From Leptospira licerasiae serovar Varillal str. VAR 010 (GTDB lineage: Bacteria > Spirochaetota > Leptospiria > Leptospirales > Leptospiraceae), in the NCBI RefSeq assembly GCF_000244755.1, contig NZ_AHOO02000011.1, forward strand, positions 338,001 to 402,000: a stretch of DNA of 64,000 nucleotides, in the 5' to 3' direction. Shown here piece after piece: positions 48,045 through 57,832 of this stretch. Within the stretch, counting starts at the first letter, position 1; every line of letters starts with the position of its first letter. The notes beneath the pieces are model-generated. The model was not told the DNA's origin. It searched no databases and saw only the letters and a list, made by a program, of their open reading frames with translations. Both the position numbers and the translations under genes were made by a program.

Positions 48045-49507
48045 TCTCCCTGTGCCTTGTTTGCAGAAGAAATTTCCGCGATTTTTCCGGTTGCAGCTTT
48101 ATAATTCTCTACTGCGTTAAAATATAAATATAGTAGGTCGTAATATTCTCTGAGAATGGTGAGGTAGTTTTTTTCTGCTTGGAGGAAGGTTACTTGATCG
48201 GAGGCGCCGCGGACGTATGCAATTCTGGACTTCTCTTCCAATTGTTTGTTTTTCTGGAGAAGGTTGATCCTTTCATACTTGGTTAATAGCTCTTCTCTCG
48301 CCAATAGTTCTTTTTTAGCGGCTTCTATCTCGGCGATCACTTCTCTCTTTTTTGCATCCAAGGCCAATTCGAACTTTCTATATTCTTCTTTTGCAGAATA
48401 TACTTTTCCTTGGCCTCTATCGTTCAAAGGGATAGGAATGGAAGCGAATACTCCTCCATAATTCTCCCCGCCTTTGACCCTCCATTCTCCGCCTAACTGC
48501 AACCATCCGAAGGACTCCCTTCTTTGCAGTTCTATGTTCATCTTCTTTTCTTGTAACCTTTGTTCCAAGGCGGTAAGGTCAGGACGTTCTATGGAAGGAA
48601 AGTCCTCCTTTAGGCGAAGTCCCATTTCTTCCAAAGGTCTGAACTTCATGGAGTCCACATTGAATGCGAATACACCTTCTTCTTCCGATAGACCGGAAAG
48701 AATACGCAGATCTTTTTCAATAACTTGTCTGCGAACGATCGCATCACGGTAGAACTTTTCTACCTGTATCCTTTCCAACTCGAGGCGTTCGAATTCCAAA
48801 GGAGAGATATCTCCCTTTTGTACTCTAAACTTGGTAAGTTCCAAAAGGTCGCTATAGTTTTCGTAGAATTCTTTATTAGTATCTACTAAAAGCGTAAGAA
48901 ATACGAATGCCCAATAATTTTGGCGAAGCCTCATTCTAAAAATTCGATCGAAATTTCGAAAATCCTGGATGGACGCTTCGAAGGATTTTTTTGCTACTCT
49001 CGTTCTAAGAGGCACAACTCCATACACATCCACCTCTTGGTACATTCCGGGTGCGGTTTCCGGACTTCCCCCTTGGGAGTTAGGAGTTCCTCCGATGAAC
49101 TGTTGTTGGAACTGGACGACCGGATTTCTATACAAGGAAGCGGTGATCACCCGCCCTCTTTCGATCCCCATATTTTGTTTTTCGGATAAATACAGCGGAT
49201 TGTTAGCGATCGCATATTCGGTTAAACGATCCACATCCCAATCTATGACCTTGCCTATAGTCTGGGCAGCGTTTGTAGTATTAGTAGTGGTTACAGGATT
49301 AGTATTTTGATTTGGTTTGTTAACCGAGCTTCCTTTTTTATCTTCGCTAGTCGTTTCAAAAGGAATAGTTTCCGGAAAGACAAGTGTCCCGAACGGAAAT
49401 AAGAATGCGGAAGCGGCAAAAATAGAAAGAAGGATCCAACTTCTATTCTTATTGTAGGAAGTTCTGTCGAGTAGATCTTGTTCGTGTCCCGATTGGAAGT
49501 CTCGCAT
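48041..49507 (-). CDS. TolC-family outer-membrane efflux channel (CzcC/CusC-like)
   Basis: Outer-membrane factor of 488 residues for tripartite efflux. It has an N-terminal hydrophobic segment (WILLSIFAASAFLFPFG) followed by a Ser/Thr/Asn-rich stretch, then two long helical hairpins with LTEYAIANNPLYLSEKQNMGIERGRVITASLYRNPVVQFQQQ, like CzcC. The start is probably correct, but MRDFQSGHEQDLLDRTS before the hydrophobic segment is long, and a later start cannot be ruled out. The gene precedes the HlyD-type adaptor by a four-base overlap and so forms a two-gene operon. Confidence 0.87.
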   Translation of the reverse strand: MRDFQSGHEQDLLDRTSYNKNRSWILLSIFAASAFLFPFGTLVFPETIPFETTSEDKKGSSVNKPNQNTNPVTTTNTTNAAQTIGKVIDWDVDRLTEYAIANNPLYLSEKQNMGIERGRVITASLYRNPVVQFQQQFIGGTPNSQGGSPETAPGMYQEVDVYGVVPLRTRVAKKSFEASIQDFRNFDRIFRMRLRQNYWAFVFLTLLVDTNKEFYENYSDLLELTKFRVQKGDISPLEFERLELERIQVEKFYRDAIVRRQVIEKDLRILSGLSEEEGVFAFNVDSMKFRPLEEMGLRLKEDFPSIERPDLTALEQRLQEKKMNIELQRRESFGWLQLGGEWRVKGGENYGGVFASIPIPLNDRGQGKVYSAKEEYRKFELALDAKKREVIAEIEAAKKELLAREELLTKYERINLLQKNKQLEEKSRIAYVRGASDQVTFLQAEKNYLTILREYYDLLYLYFNAVENYKAATGKIAEISSANKAQGE

Positions 49508-49581
49508 CCTCTTTCCTTATGACTATTTCAATATCAAGCCCTGGTACCGCAAGTCCGTTTGCCTTTTTAGATGATTTCATC

Positions 49582-50178
49582 TTAGAAAAGCCGGAATAAG
49601 TACCATTTTCCGTCCTGCTTTATGAAATACGGATTGATCAGTTCCCTTTCTAGTTTCTGGTTCTCTTTAAACTTGAGTTTCAACTCGCAAGCGTTCTTGC
49701 TCTCATAATAGAAATCGACATCGATCCCTCCGGAAGAAAGTAACAAATCCCGGACGGTTCTTACTTCTTTCGAGTTTTTTTGTTTTTCCAATAGTTCTCG
49801 ATCGAAGAAGTATATGCGAAAATAATTATCCGCATTAGAAAGCTCTTGGATAAGTTGTTCCTTGGTCCAATTGCCTTTAATGTCCAAATAGATACCGTCT
49901 TTCTTGGATACTAGCTCCGGTAAAAAGTTCAGATCTCTTGCAATCGTTCCTGAAACGAGACGTTGTACTAATTTCAGGATCTCTTCAGTGTCTTTGGAAT
50001 GTTCACCTGTATGTCCTGCTAAAAAAACTTTTCCTTGAGTAACAATCGGAGGGATTTCCGGACTTCGCTTAGCAGAAAGAGAAAATTCTCCTCCCGTCGT
50101 AATGCAAGAAATTTGTAATAATATTAGAAGTAATAGTCCTCTGAACAAAACGGATCCGTAAAATGATAGATGGAACAT
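49582..50178 (-). CDS. Hypothetical lipoprotein
   Basis: Unrecognised 198-residue exported protein. The N-terminus RGLLLLILLQISCITTGGE is a lipobox with Cys25, so it should be lipid-modified. The mature part has mixed alpha/beta character and ends in NPYFIKQDGKWYLFRLF, a pattern typical of small NTF2-like or DUF4440-type folds, which I cannot confirm. It lies 33 bases downstream of the TPR protein gene on the same strand, so the two are probably co-transcribed. Confidence 0.72.
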   Translation of the reverse strand: MFHLSFYGSVLFRGLLLLILLQISCITTGGEFSLSAKRSPEIPPIVTQGKVFLAGHTGEHSKDTEEILKLVQRLVSGTIARDLNFLPELVSKKDGIYLDIKGNWTKEQLIQELSNADNYFRIYFFDRELLEKQKNSKEVRTVRDLLLSSGGIDVDFYYESKNACELKLKFKENQKLERELINPYFIKQDGKWYLFRLF

Positions 50179-50211
50179 GATTAGGACCCCTGATAAAACT
50201 GAAGGTTCCCT

Positions 50212-51774
50212 TTAGCCTTGGGATTTCAGCGCCTTTTTTAAAAGTTCTTCTAGATCTCTTCCGTAAAGAACGGAGAGCCTGGACGGATTATCCGCCAAAA
50301 ATCTGCGAGCGCCTTCCGTGAAGTCCGCATCTCCTACGATAAACGCCTTGTCCAATCCCATATCTTTTACCTGGCCCAAGGTATCTCTTAAAAATATATC
50401 CGAAATTTTAGCATCCTTCCATTTTCTGAATTTGAAAAGCGCTCTTGTTTCCTTATCCGTTTTATTTAGACCTTGGAAATTAACACCATCCCCTTCCTTG
50501 TTCGGGATCTCTCTACTCACCGTATAATTTAGGGCGAGCACGACCTTCACGCATAAATTCTTGAAATCCACACCTTTTAAGGATCTGTAATGATCCATGG
50601 CGCTAATCCCGATCTTATTTACGTCGATTACGATCTTATTCCCTTCTTCGTCTATGATCCCTTTGATATGAAAAGACTTGGAAGACTTTAAACCTGAGAT
50701 CTCATAATAACGTTCGACCGGAAATAACTCCGAAAATAATTTTCCGAGTTCTTGCTCCGGAACAAATCCACTCTTAGATACTTTTCCAAGTTCTAGTCTT
50801 TTTGTCTCAACCTGGTATTTATAATTTGCGAGTTCGATGATCCGATCATCATCCACTCTCTCTGATTCAGCTTCGATCAGATACTCGCTGGCGTCTTCCA
50901 ACCTTCCCATATTGATCGCGATCAAAGCAAAATGGAAATCGGAGTCTATCATCTCCTGTTTCCATCCGTTATTCCTTGCGATTTCCATACAAAGTCTTGC
51001 GTGTTTCAGGGCTTCGTTCCAATTCTCTTTAAGTATGAATTCCAACATGATGAATTGGAATAATGTGTAACGAACGTATTCATCCATGACAACATCTACG
51101 ACCGAGTTTGCTACACGGATCGCCTCGTCATGGTCCCCTGCTCTAGACAAAGATACTGCGTATAAAAATCCGCCTACCGACGATGTCGGATCTTCTTCGA
51201 ATGCTTTTTGGAAATAAGTTCTGGGATCTCCCTTTCGTAAGATCCCTGCGACCACACCTTTTGCTATTAGTAATGCAGGCATTTTGATCTTCTCATCCGG
51301 GATCCTAGAAAGGAATTTATCCGCGATCCCGAATTCTTTCTGACCGATCGCCATAAAACCGATTCGGATACAAGCTTCTAGATTATCCGGGTCAACGGAA
51401 AGGGTATCCGAATAATGAAATACAGCTTCTTCGTATAGATCTTGTTGGTAATATATATCTGCAAGACGATTAGAAACTGCTATTTCCGAGATTTCCTTAT
51501 CGAAGCTTCCGATCTTTTTGATCTTATCCAAATGTTTTGCTTCGTTATTATAATCGCCTTCCATGGCGTAAATTTTCGCCATGATAAAATGAGCCCTGGT
51601 GTTAGATGGATTGGAATCTAGAATATCTCGGATGAGGATCCGAGAGTCGACGTAATTTCCCATAGCCGCCAAAGCTAGAGCTTTCTCAAACGAATCCTTT
51701 TTGGATTGAATGAGAAAAGAACCTGCCGCGACGATCAGGATGATTCCAGCTGCTACGAGAATTACAAAGATCAT
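50212..51774 (-). CDS. Membrane-anchored TPR protein with Mrr-like nuclease-fold C-terminus
   Basis: Protein of 520 residues in three parts: a transmembrane anchor (1-23), TPR repeats (about 27-310; for example [32 protein letters not shown] and [25 protein letters not shown]) and a C-terminal domain (400-518) that aligns by eye with Mrr/restriction endonuclease domains: [40 protein letters not shown] and [19 protein letters not shown]. The catalytic GVD is GVN (Asn432) and the QxK motif becomes KFR, so nuclease activity is doubtful. It is followed by a lipoprotein gene. Function unknown. Confidence 0.75.
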   Translation of the reverse strand: MIFVILVAAGIILIVAAGSFLIQSKKDSFEKALALAAMGNYVDSRILIRDILDSNPSNTRAHFIMAKIYAMEGDYNNEAKHLDKIKKIGSFDKEISEIAVSNRLADIYYQQDLYEEAVFHYSDTLSVDPDNLEACIRIGFMAIGQKEFGIADKFLSRIPDEKIKMPALLIAKGVVAGILRKGDPRTYFQKAFEEDPTSSVGGFLYAVSLSRAGDHDEAIRVANSVVDVVMDEYVRYTLFQFIMLEFILKENWNEALKHARLCMEIARNNGWKQEMIDSDFHFALIAINMGRLEDASEYLIEAESERVDDDRIIELANYKYQVETKRLELGKVSKSGFVPEQELGKLFSELFPVERYYEISGLKSSKSFHIKGIIDEEGNKIVIDVNKIGISAMDHYRSLKGVDFKNLCVKVVLALNYTVSREIPNKEGDGVNFQGLNKTDKETRALFKFRKWKDAKISDIFLRDTLGQVKDMGLDKAFIVGDADFTEGARRFLADNPSRLSVLYGRDLEELLKKALKSQG

Positions 51775-51844
51775 TTTTCGGAATTTCTGCTATTAACTAA
51801 ATAAATGTTGGATAAAATCAAACGTTTTCAATATCCTGCTCCCG

Positions 51845-52369
51845 ATGGGAAGAATCACTTACCTGAGGTTTGCATTTTCCCTTTTTCTCCGGGACTGGAT
51901 CACCAGTGTATTGCACGTCGTATTCTCGACGTTTTTCGCCTACGGATTTATATTCGGATTTTTTTCCCTTCGTACGGAAAAAAGACCCACGGACATTTCT
52001 AGTATCGATCTATTTCTGAATTCTCCGTACTTGGTTTTATCTCTTTGTGCCCTTGCTTTAATTTTTATGAGCATAGTCCGGGTCATGACTCGTTCCGGGG
52101 ATAACGGGATTATGATGGCTGTAGGCGGGAATAGACAGGGGGTCGTACTCCTACAAACCGTAGAACTCTGGATCATCCACGGGTTCGGGTTCTTATTCTC
52201 TTTAATTTTAAGCGTTTTTGTCCCTATCGGAAAGTCCGAATTGGTCTCTCCTCTAGACTATATCGCAAGTCTAGGTTCCGAAACCATTCTAATAGGCGGG
52301 ATCAGCGCCCTGGTCGCCTATTTATATACATTGGTTGATCCTTATAGATCGATACGGAGGGGAAAATGA
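51845..52369 (+). CDS. Minimal FtsX-like ABC transporter permease
   Basis: Membrane protein of 174 residues with four hydrophobic segments (about 17-38, 56-77, 103-127, 145-163). It resembles the FtsX/LolC permease core: [40 protein letters not shown] is the conserved cytoplasmic-loop region, and a C-terminal [10 protein letters not shown] is typical. The large periplasmic domain found in MacB, LolC or FtsX is lacking. The gene overlaps the ATPase gene by four bases. Its start is the ATG at 51845; a longer frame begins earlier in a different frame and is not protein-like. Confidence 0.8.
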   Translation: MGRITYLRFAFSLFLRDWITSVLHVVFSTFFAYGFIFGFFSLRTEKRPTDISSIDLFLNSPYLVLSLCALALIFMSIVRVMTRSGDNGIMMAVGGNRQGVVLLQTVELWIIHGFGFLFSLILSVFVPIGKSELVSPLDYIASLGSETILIGGISALVAYLYTLVDPYRSIRRGK

Positions 52370-53031
52370 TCTTACGGATCAATAATCTCTCCAGACATTA
52401 CGGTTCCACCAAAGCGGTAAACGGAATATCGTTCGACATCAATCAATCCGACTATGTCGCGATCGTGGGACCTTCCGGTTCGGGAAAAACCACTCTTCTT
52501 TCCATGATCACCGGAATGTTGTCCAGTAGCTCCGGAGAGATCTACTTCGACACTTTAAAACTTTCCTCTATGACCAAAGGGGAGCTCGCCAGGTTCAGGG
52601 CAAAAAATATAGGACTAATTTTCCAATTTTCAGAACTGGTTTCCCATCTAAACGTGGAAGAGAATATTCTTCTGCCTGCCTTGCTCGTAGGAAAATTCGA
52701 GGAACAGGAATACAGAGAAAAATGCGAATATCTAATCTCTAGTTTGAATCTTCATACGATAAGAAGCCAACTCCCAAGTAGTCTTTCCGGTGGGCAGATC
52801 CAAATGACTGCAATCGCAAGGGCTCTTATCAATGAACCTGAAATACTTCTCGCAGATGAACCTTCCGGAGACTTGGATCCGGAAAACAGTGAATTAGTAC
52901 GTAAACTTCTCTCCGATTTTAATTCAAGAGGACTAACGATCCTACTCGTGACCCATGATATGAATCTTGCATTCGATGCAAAGACGATCTACGAAATGAG
53001 AGAAGGAAGTTTTACCAGAGTCGTTAAATGA
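52366..53031 (+). CDS. ABC transporter ATP-binding protein (LolD/MacB type)
   Basis: ATPase of 221 residues. Walker A is [17 protein letters not shown], the Q-loop lies in [18 protein letters not shown], the signature is [16 protein letters not shown], Walker [13 protein letters not shown] and H-loop VTHDMN, as in LolD/FtsE and MacB. It overlaps the permease before and the ROK kinase after, by four bases each. The pair may export or move an envelope lipid or lipoprotein, which is inference from family only. Confidence 0.93.
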   Translation: MILRINNLSRHYGSTKAVNGISFDINQSDYVAIVGPSGSGKTTLLSMITGMLSSSSGEIYFDTLKLSSMTKGELARFRAKNIGLIFQFSELVSHLNVEENILLPALLVGKFEEQEYREKCEYLISSLNLHTIRSQLPSSLSGGQIQMTAIARALINEPEILLADEPSGDLDPENSELVRKLLSDFNSRGLTILLVTHDMNLAFDAKTIYEMREGSFTRVVK

Positions 53032-53933
53032 GTTTTATTATAGGCGTGGATATCGGCGCCCAAAGTATTAAAGCCTGCCTTACGGATCGTTCCGGCAAAA
53101 TAATTTCCCATTCAGATAGAAAGACGGGACCGGAAATGGATTCTAATCATTTTTTGTCCGTATTGGAAGAACAGATCTCGGAACTTATCGCAGGTTCCAA
53201 AGATTCGGTACTAGGTATAGGGATCGGAAGTCCAGGTCCAATAGATAAAGAAAATGGAATATTGATCTCTTCTGCCAATCTTCCCTTGTTAAAGCACGTT
53301 CCCTTAGTCGATTTCTTAAAGAAGAAATTCAACATTCCGGTTTATTACGATAACGACGCGAACTGTGCAGCCTTAGGAGAGTATTGGTTCGGCGAAGGCA
53401 AAACTTCTCCCAATCTGGTCGTTCTCACATTAGGGACCGGACTAGGCGGCGGCTGGGTTTTCGAAGGAAAACTATTCGACGGATATCTTGGAAATTCCAT
53501 GGAAGTTGGACATACTACGATCCATCCAGGTGGAGCGTTATGCGGTTGCGGTCAAAGAGGATGTGCAGAGGCCTACTTCAGCGCAAGCGGATTCTCTTCT
53601 AGATTTTTAGAAAAGACAGGATCCAAACTTCAGGATGTAGAAACCCTATTCGATCTAGCTTCAAAACATCATAAGGAAGCGAACGAGATCCTGGAAGAAG
53701 GGATAGAAAGTTTAGCACAACTGATCCGCAATCTGATCCATTTACTCAATCCGGAACATATAGTACTGTCCGGAGGAATAGCCAAGTCTTACTCCTTTTT
53801 CGGAAAACGACTTGAAAACCGAGTGAGAGAAATCATTTTTCCCATATTCAAAGAATACGTAAAGATCCTTCCGGGAAAATCGGTCACCGGCGCCCTGGGA
53901 GCCGCAAGTTTATGTTTGGACAATAAAACATGA
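53028..53933 (+). CDS. ROK-family sugar kinase (glucokinase-like)
   Basis: Cytoplasmic sugar kinase of 301 residues. The N-terminal phosphate motif is [20 protein letters not shown], then [21 protein letters not shown] (catalytic Asp in NDANCA), [10 protein letters not shown] and the ROK zinc motif [12 protein letters not shown]. The overall fit is to ROK glucokinases. It overlaps the ABC ATPase by four bases and the HIT gene by four, so it is an internal member of an operon with no evident glycolytic link. Specificity (glucose, mannose, N-acetylhexosamine) cannot be told. Confidence 0.93.
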   Translation: MSFIIGVDIGAQSIKACLTDRSGKIISHSDRKTGPEMDSNHFLSVLEEQISELIAGSKDSVLGIGIGSPGPIDKENGILISSANLPLLKHVPLVDFLKKKFNIPVYYDNDANCAALGEYWFGEGKTSPNLVVLTLGTGLGGGWVFEGKLFDGYLGNSMEVGHTTIHPGGALCGCGQRGCAEAYFSASGFSSRFLEKTGSKLQDVETLFDLASKHHKEANEILEEGIESLAQLIRNLIHLLNPEHIVLSGGIAKSYSFFGKRLENRVREIIFPIFKEYVKILPGKSVTGALGAASLCLDNKT

Positions 53934-54277
53934 CAGATTCGTGTATATTTTGTAAACTAATCAACAAAGAGATCCCGGCCAATATCGTTTTCGAAGATGA
54001 TAATCTATTCGCTTTTCATGATATTGCTCCCCAGGCCCCTACTCATTTTCTAGTCATTCCCAAAAAACATATCGTGGACATAGACCACACCAGCGCGGAG
54101 GATAAAGCTCTTCTTGGAGAAATTTTATACAGAGCCACTGAGATCGCGAGATCCTTGGGCTTGAACAAAGAAGGTTTCCGCATTGTGAACAATATGGGCT
54201 TACTTGGCGGCCAAACAGTATTCCATCTTCATTTCCATGTATTGGGTGGAAGACAAATGAAATGGCCTCCGGGCTGA
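53930..54277 (+). CDS. HIT-family nucleotide hydrolase (HinT-like)
   Basis: Histidine triad protein of 115 residues. The triad HLHFHVLGG (H-x-H-x-H-x-x) at about residues 99-107 is complete, and the N-terminal [20 protein letters not shown] resembles HinT. HinT proteins hydrolyse adenosine phosphoramidates. It overlaps the ROK kinase gene by four bases and is 19 bases before the flippase-like protein gene. The early CxxC pair of Cys5 and Cys8 may bind zinc. Confidence 0.94.
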   Translation: MTDSCIFCKLINKEIPANIVFEDDNLFAFHDIAPQAPTHFLVIPKKHIVDIDHTSAEDKALLGEILYRATEIARSLGLNKEGFRIVNNMGLLGGQTVFHLHFHVLGGRQMKWPPG

Positions 54278-54296
54278 TCTGTAACGAGGATCTATT

Positions 54297-55244
54297 TTGA
54301 AAAAATTATTACTCGGATTCGGTATTAGCGCTTTATCACTCGGTTTCCTATTCTGGAACCTCGATCTTTCCGGATTCGATTCCATCCTAGAAAGATGGAA
54401 ACCTATCTTCTTAATTCCATTCTTCATCGCTATTCTTTGGGGATTACTTCTATTCTCTTGGAGATGGTATTTACTACTCGGCAAAAAAGTTCCGTTCCGA
54501 ACCGCACTTCTTTCGGCTTATATCGGGGTGGGAGCCAATCAATTTTTACCTGCAAGAGGAGGAGATATCTTCCGTCTTTATCTCTGCAAAAAAGGGGAAA
54601 ATATAGGTTACGGAAGTTTGGTGAGCGGTATCTTTCTAGAAAAGGTCCTGGACTTCTCCTTCATATTCTGCGCGGGACTCGGTGCACTTTTTATCTTAGG
54701 AGTGAACGGGTCCGAAACCAAAATACTATTTCCTTTGCTCGGTATCTTCGGGATCTTTTCCGCACTCATAATCGTTCGTTTATTTCACAAACACCTCATC
54801 TCTTTCGGAGAGTTCTTATTCTCTAAAATAGGAAAAAAGGAATTTTTCTCCGAAAAACTCGCGCCCCAAGTAGAGGAATTGGGGAGTTTTTTAACTTTTC
54901 GTAATGTTTCCAGTTATGGAGTTCTGACCGCCTGTACTTGGCTTCTAGGATATGCGCTCCATTATACTCTTTTACAATACTTAGTCGGGATCCATTTAAG
55001 TCCTTTGGAAACCGTATTTATTATGTTCTGCGGAGCCGTGGGTGTGATGGTACCTTCTGCACCATCAGGAGCTGGAGTATATCATGCTTCTATCACTTCC
55101 GGATTCGTTCTATTAGGTAGGGAAAGTTCGGAAGGTTTAGTATATGCAACCACCGTTCATTTAGGACAGATGGTCGCACTTGGGATCTTGACGGCTATAC
55201 TTTACGTGTACTGGTCTTTTACCGAAAAAGAAAAGATCAAATAG
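54297..55244 (+). CDS. Lysylphosphatidylglycerol synthetase TM / AglD-like flippase family protein
   Basis: Polytopic inner-membrane protein (315 residues) of the UPF0104 family, also called the LPG synthase TM region. About eight hydrophobic segments are seen. Family motifs are [27 protein letters not shown] (with the conserved Asn and Arg-Gly-Gly-Asp), [19 protein letters not shown] and [24 protein letters not shown]. Members are suspected lipid or glycolipid flippases. Here no C-terminal synthetase domain follows. It ends the operon ABC permease-ATPase-ROK-HIT. Confidence 0.88.
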   Translation: MKKLLLGFGISALSLGFLFWNLDLSGFDSILERWKPIFLIPFFIAILWGLLLFSWRWYLLLGKKVPFRTALLSAYIGVGANQFLPARGGDIFRLYLCKKGENIGYGSLVSGIFLEKVLDFSFIFCAGLGALFILGVNGSETKILFPLLGIFGIFSALIIVRLFHKHLISFGEFLFSKIGKKEFFSEKLAPQVEELGSFLTFRNVSSYGVLTACTWLLGYALHYTLLQYLVGIHLSPLETVFIMFCGAVGVMVPSAPSGAGVYHASITSGFVLLGRESSEGLVYATTVHLGQMVALGILTAILYVYWSFTEKEKIK

Positions 55245-55248
55245 ATCA

Positions 55249-55767
55249 TCACGCAAGAACGGGACTATTTTTGATCTCAGTATTGATCTTAGTTCCGGAA
55301 ACAATCGTTTGATAAACTACGCAGTATCTTTCCGTAAGTTTTAATAAAGTCTGGGTCTTTTCCTGATCGGCATCCGAATTCAAATCGAAAAATAGTCTGA
55401 TATCTTTGAAACCTACCGGAATATCTTTAGAAACCCCTAAAGTTCCTCGAAAATCCAAATCCCCTTCCGCTCTTACAAACCCTTCTTTGATATTAACTCC
55501 TATAGAAGTTGCAACTGCACCTAACGTTACACCCGCACAGGCAACTAATGCTTCTAAGAGTAAATCTCCTGAACAAGCGAGCATTCCGTTCCCACCAGTC
55601 GCTGGATGAAGTCCAGCATCCGCCATGGCCCTACCCGTCTCTACTTTACAAGAGATCCCTTCTCCTAATTTACCTTTTGCTTTTAATGTATAAACTGCGG
55701 AGTCCGGGGCCTCGCGGTATTTGTCTTTTAAAGGAGTTTGGATTTTTTTTAATTCTTCTGAATTCAT
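55249..55767 (-). CDS. OsmC/Ohr-family peroxidase-like protein
   Basis: OsmC-family protein of 172 residues with the second conserved Cys region LLEALVACAGVTLGAVATSIGV; the family uses two cysteines to reduce organic hydroperoxides. The first Cys may be in GMLACSGDLLLEALVAC and the second in this segment; compared with true Ohr the spacing is altered, and several OsmC-like proteins of this subgroup (YhfA-like) may act differently. The N-terminus has no signal peptide. It converges on the flippase gene with four bases between stops. Confidence 0.85.
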   Translation of the reverse strand: MNSEELKKIQTPLKDKYREAPDSAVYTLKAKGKLGEGISCKVETGRAMADAGLHPATGGNGMLACSGDLLLEALVACAGVTLGAVATSIGVNIKEGFVRAEGDLDFRGTLGVSKDIPVGFKDIRLFFDLNSDADQEKTQTLLKLTERYCVVYQTIVSGTKINTEIKNSPVLA

Positions 55768-55845
55768 GTATGACCTGTTCGGAATTTTGGATTTTTATCC
55801 CGATACGGATCCAACAATCAGAGAAGGAATAAAAACCGGAAAATT

Positions 55846-56274
55846 TTAGGGAATATCCGGTTGAGCGATCTTAGGAAGACCTTCGCAACCTGGAACACCG
55901 AGTTGTTTTGTTTCTTTCTTTTGGAACAACTCACAACTGGACTTTTCAAGAGCAGAAACGCAGTTTTCAAATTCTTGAGCCATTTCGGGAGTCGCCTCCT
56001 CTCTCTTTAACTTTCTTTGTCCCCTTGCTTGGTCGAAATTTTCCTTAAAATAAGTAACGCATGCTTCTTGGGATTGTAAAAACGTAGGAAGAGTATTTCT
56101 GTATTTAGGCGGGATCTTTTCTATCTCCCCCTTTCCACATTCTATGATCTTAGAACAAAATGCTAATTGGAATCTAGGCCCTAATTCCAGGATTTTTTGC
56201 TCAGGCGACTTGGAACAATTGACTGCGATAAAAACTGCAGTCGATAATAACATTAGATTTTTTATATATTTCAT
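55846..56274 (-). CDS. Cysteine-rich hypothetical lipoprotein
   Basis: Unrecognised 142-residue protein. The signal peptide ends FIAVNCSKSPEQK, a lipobox with Cys20. The mature domain has six more cysteines (in FCSKIIECG, EACVTY, ENCVSAL, SSCELF and PGCEG), probably three disulphides, in a helical setting. Leptospires have families of small lipoproteins with this style, but I do not recognise a named one. It stands alone, about 75 bases from the OsmC gene, on the same strand. Confidence 0.75.
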   Translation of the reverse strand: MKYIKNLMLLSTAVFIAVNCSKSPEQKILELGPRFQLAFCSKIIECGKGEIEKIPPKYRNTLPTFLQSQEACVTYFKENFDQARGQRKLKREEATPEMAQEFENCVSALEKSSCELFQKKETKQLGVPGCEGLPKIAQPDIP

Positions 56275-56538
56275 AGGATTCCCTTTGGAAATTTTTTAGC
56301 TATATTAATATCCCGGGTAGAACGGAAAACCGTTTTTCATGTATCCCTAATCAGCGACCTAACCATATCCGAGGGACTTCCGGGCGAATTTTCACAATCA
56401 GAGAAACTTATCCTCATTTTGCCCATGTATTTACGGTTTTATGAGAATTTTCTCCCTTTTTTGCGTCCAATACGTTTCGAAATGATTTTTTTATTTCCAA
56501 ATCTAACCAACATAGGTAATTTCTAAACCCGCTATTCT

Positions 56539-57825
56539 ATGGATAAATCTAAAAACGGAAAAAACTCTCGGGTAGTCATCACTGGTATCGGAGTCATTCT
56601 TCCGAACACCTTTTCAGTACAAGACTTTTGGACAAATCTTTCCGAAGGAAGATCCCAACTGGATTTTATCACTCGTTTCCCTACCGAGGACTTCCCGATC
56701 AAAGTTGCGGGAGAGATGAATACGTTCGACTGGAAGAAACATCTACCCGATCTGAGCGATAAATATTCTAAAAATTATAATACGGAGACTTTGGCTTTGA
56801 TGGCCGCCATGGAAGAAGCCAATAAGGATGCGGGTATATCTAAAGGAGATTTACATCCCAGTAAAGTCGGCTTTATAGATTCTTCTTCCAGAGCGTCTAT
56901 GGCTTGGTGGGATTTTGCATGGAGAAAATATTTAGAAGAAAAGGATCATAACGTGTTCGATCGTTACTCAGTTCTCACTTCTATGGCTTCTAACCCGACC
57001 AATTTAACGGCGATTAACGCAAATATCCAAGGGTTTGTTACCACCGTATCCGCAGCTTGTGTGGGCGGGCATCATGCGATCAGTTTATGTTACCAAGCCA
57101 TACGTAAAGGTAGAGCCGAAGTTATGTATGCCGGAGGTCATGAATTTCCGATTCTCAAAACTCTAATGATGATGTATTCCGATCCGATGAGCAGGGTTAT
57201 GTCTTTGGAAAAAGATAATCCTAAAAAAGGAATTCGCCCTTACGATATAAATAGAGACGGGTTTCTATTGGGAGAGGGTGCAATCGTTCTCGTAATGGAA
57301 AGATTGGACAGAGCATTACAAAGAGGTGCTAAGATCTATTCCGAAGTTTTGGGAACTTATAGTTACAATGAAGCGGACCACGCGATGAGAATGGATTTAA
57401 CCGGCAAAAAAGCCACAACCGGTCTCAGGCATTTGATGAAGATCAGCGGACTTCGTTTGGGAGATATAGATTATTTCTGCGGACACGGAACTGCAACGCA
57501 TAATAACGATTTGGCGGAGAGTCGTGCGATAGGCCATCTATATGAGGGTCGTCCGAAATTCCATTGGGCGCCTGTAGGTTCCATCAAGCCGATATTCGGC
57601 CATACATTCGGAGCTGCGGGAATTATCAACGTAGCGGCAACTTCTCTGATGTTGAAAAACCAGATTCTATGTCCTACAATCAATCTGGAGAATCCGGATC
57701 CGGAATGCGATCATGACCATGTCGCAGAAGGAGCCAGAAAAGCGAAAATCAGATATGCCATTTCCATGGCGTTCGCGATCGGAAGCCAATCTTCATTCGT
57801 AAGTTTGGCGGCTCCGGAGTTTTGA
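56539..57825 (+). CDS. Beta-ketoacyl-ACP synthase, KAS I/II type
   Basis: Condensing enzyme of 428 residues for fatty acid or related acyl chain elongation. The Cys-His-His triad is in place: TTVSAACVGGHHAISL (Cys), CGHGTATHNNDLAESRAIG (His) and SIKPIFGHTFGAAGIINV (Lys-His). It differs from FabF in the N-terminal half, with longer inserts (KDHNVFDRYSVLTSM region), so it is likely a specialised KAS. A SiaB-like protein gene follows seven bases after its stop and is probably co-transcribed. Upstream is a 264-base AT-rich intergenic region with no obvious feature. Confidence 0.88.
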   Translation: MDKSKNGKNSRVVITGIGVILPNTFSVQDFWTNLSEGRSQLDFITRFPTEDFPIKVAGEMNTFDWKKHLPDLSDKYSKNYNTETLALMAAMEEANKDAGISKGDLHPSKVGFIDSSSRASMAWWDFAWRKYLEEKDHNVFDRYSVLTSMASNPTNLTAINANIQGFVTTVSAACVGGHHAISLCYQAIRKGRAEVMYAGGHEFPILKTLMMMYSDPMSRVMSLEKDNPKKGIRPYDINRDGFLLGEGAIVLVMERLDRALQRGAKIYSEVLGTYSYNEADHAMRMDLTGKKATTGLRHLMKISGLRLGDIDYFCGHGTATHNNDLAESRAIGHLYEGRPKFHWAPVGSIKPIFGHTFGAAGIINVAATSLMLKNQILCPTINLENPDPECDHDHVAEGARKAKIRYAISMAFAIGSQSSFVSLAAPEF

Positions 57826-57832
57826 GGGGTAT

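Noticed and set aside
52984..53040. Possible frameshift between ABC ATPase and ROK kinase genes
   Set aside because: The four-base ATGA overlap is normal coupling; both proteins are of full length.
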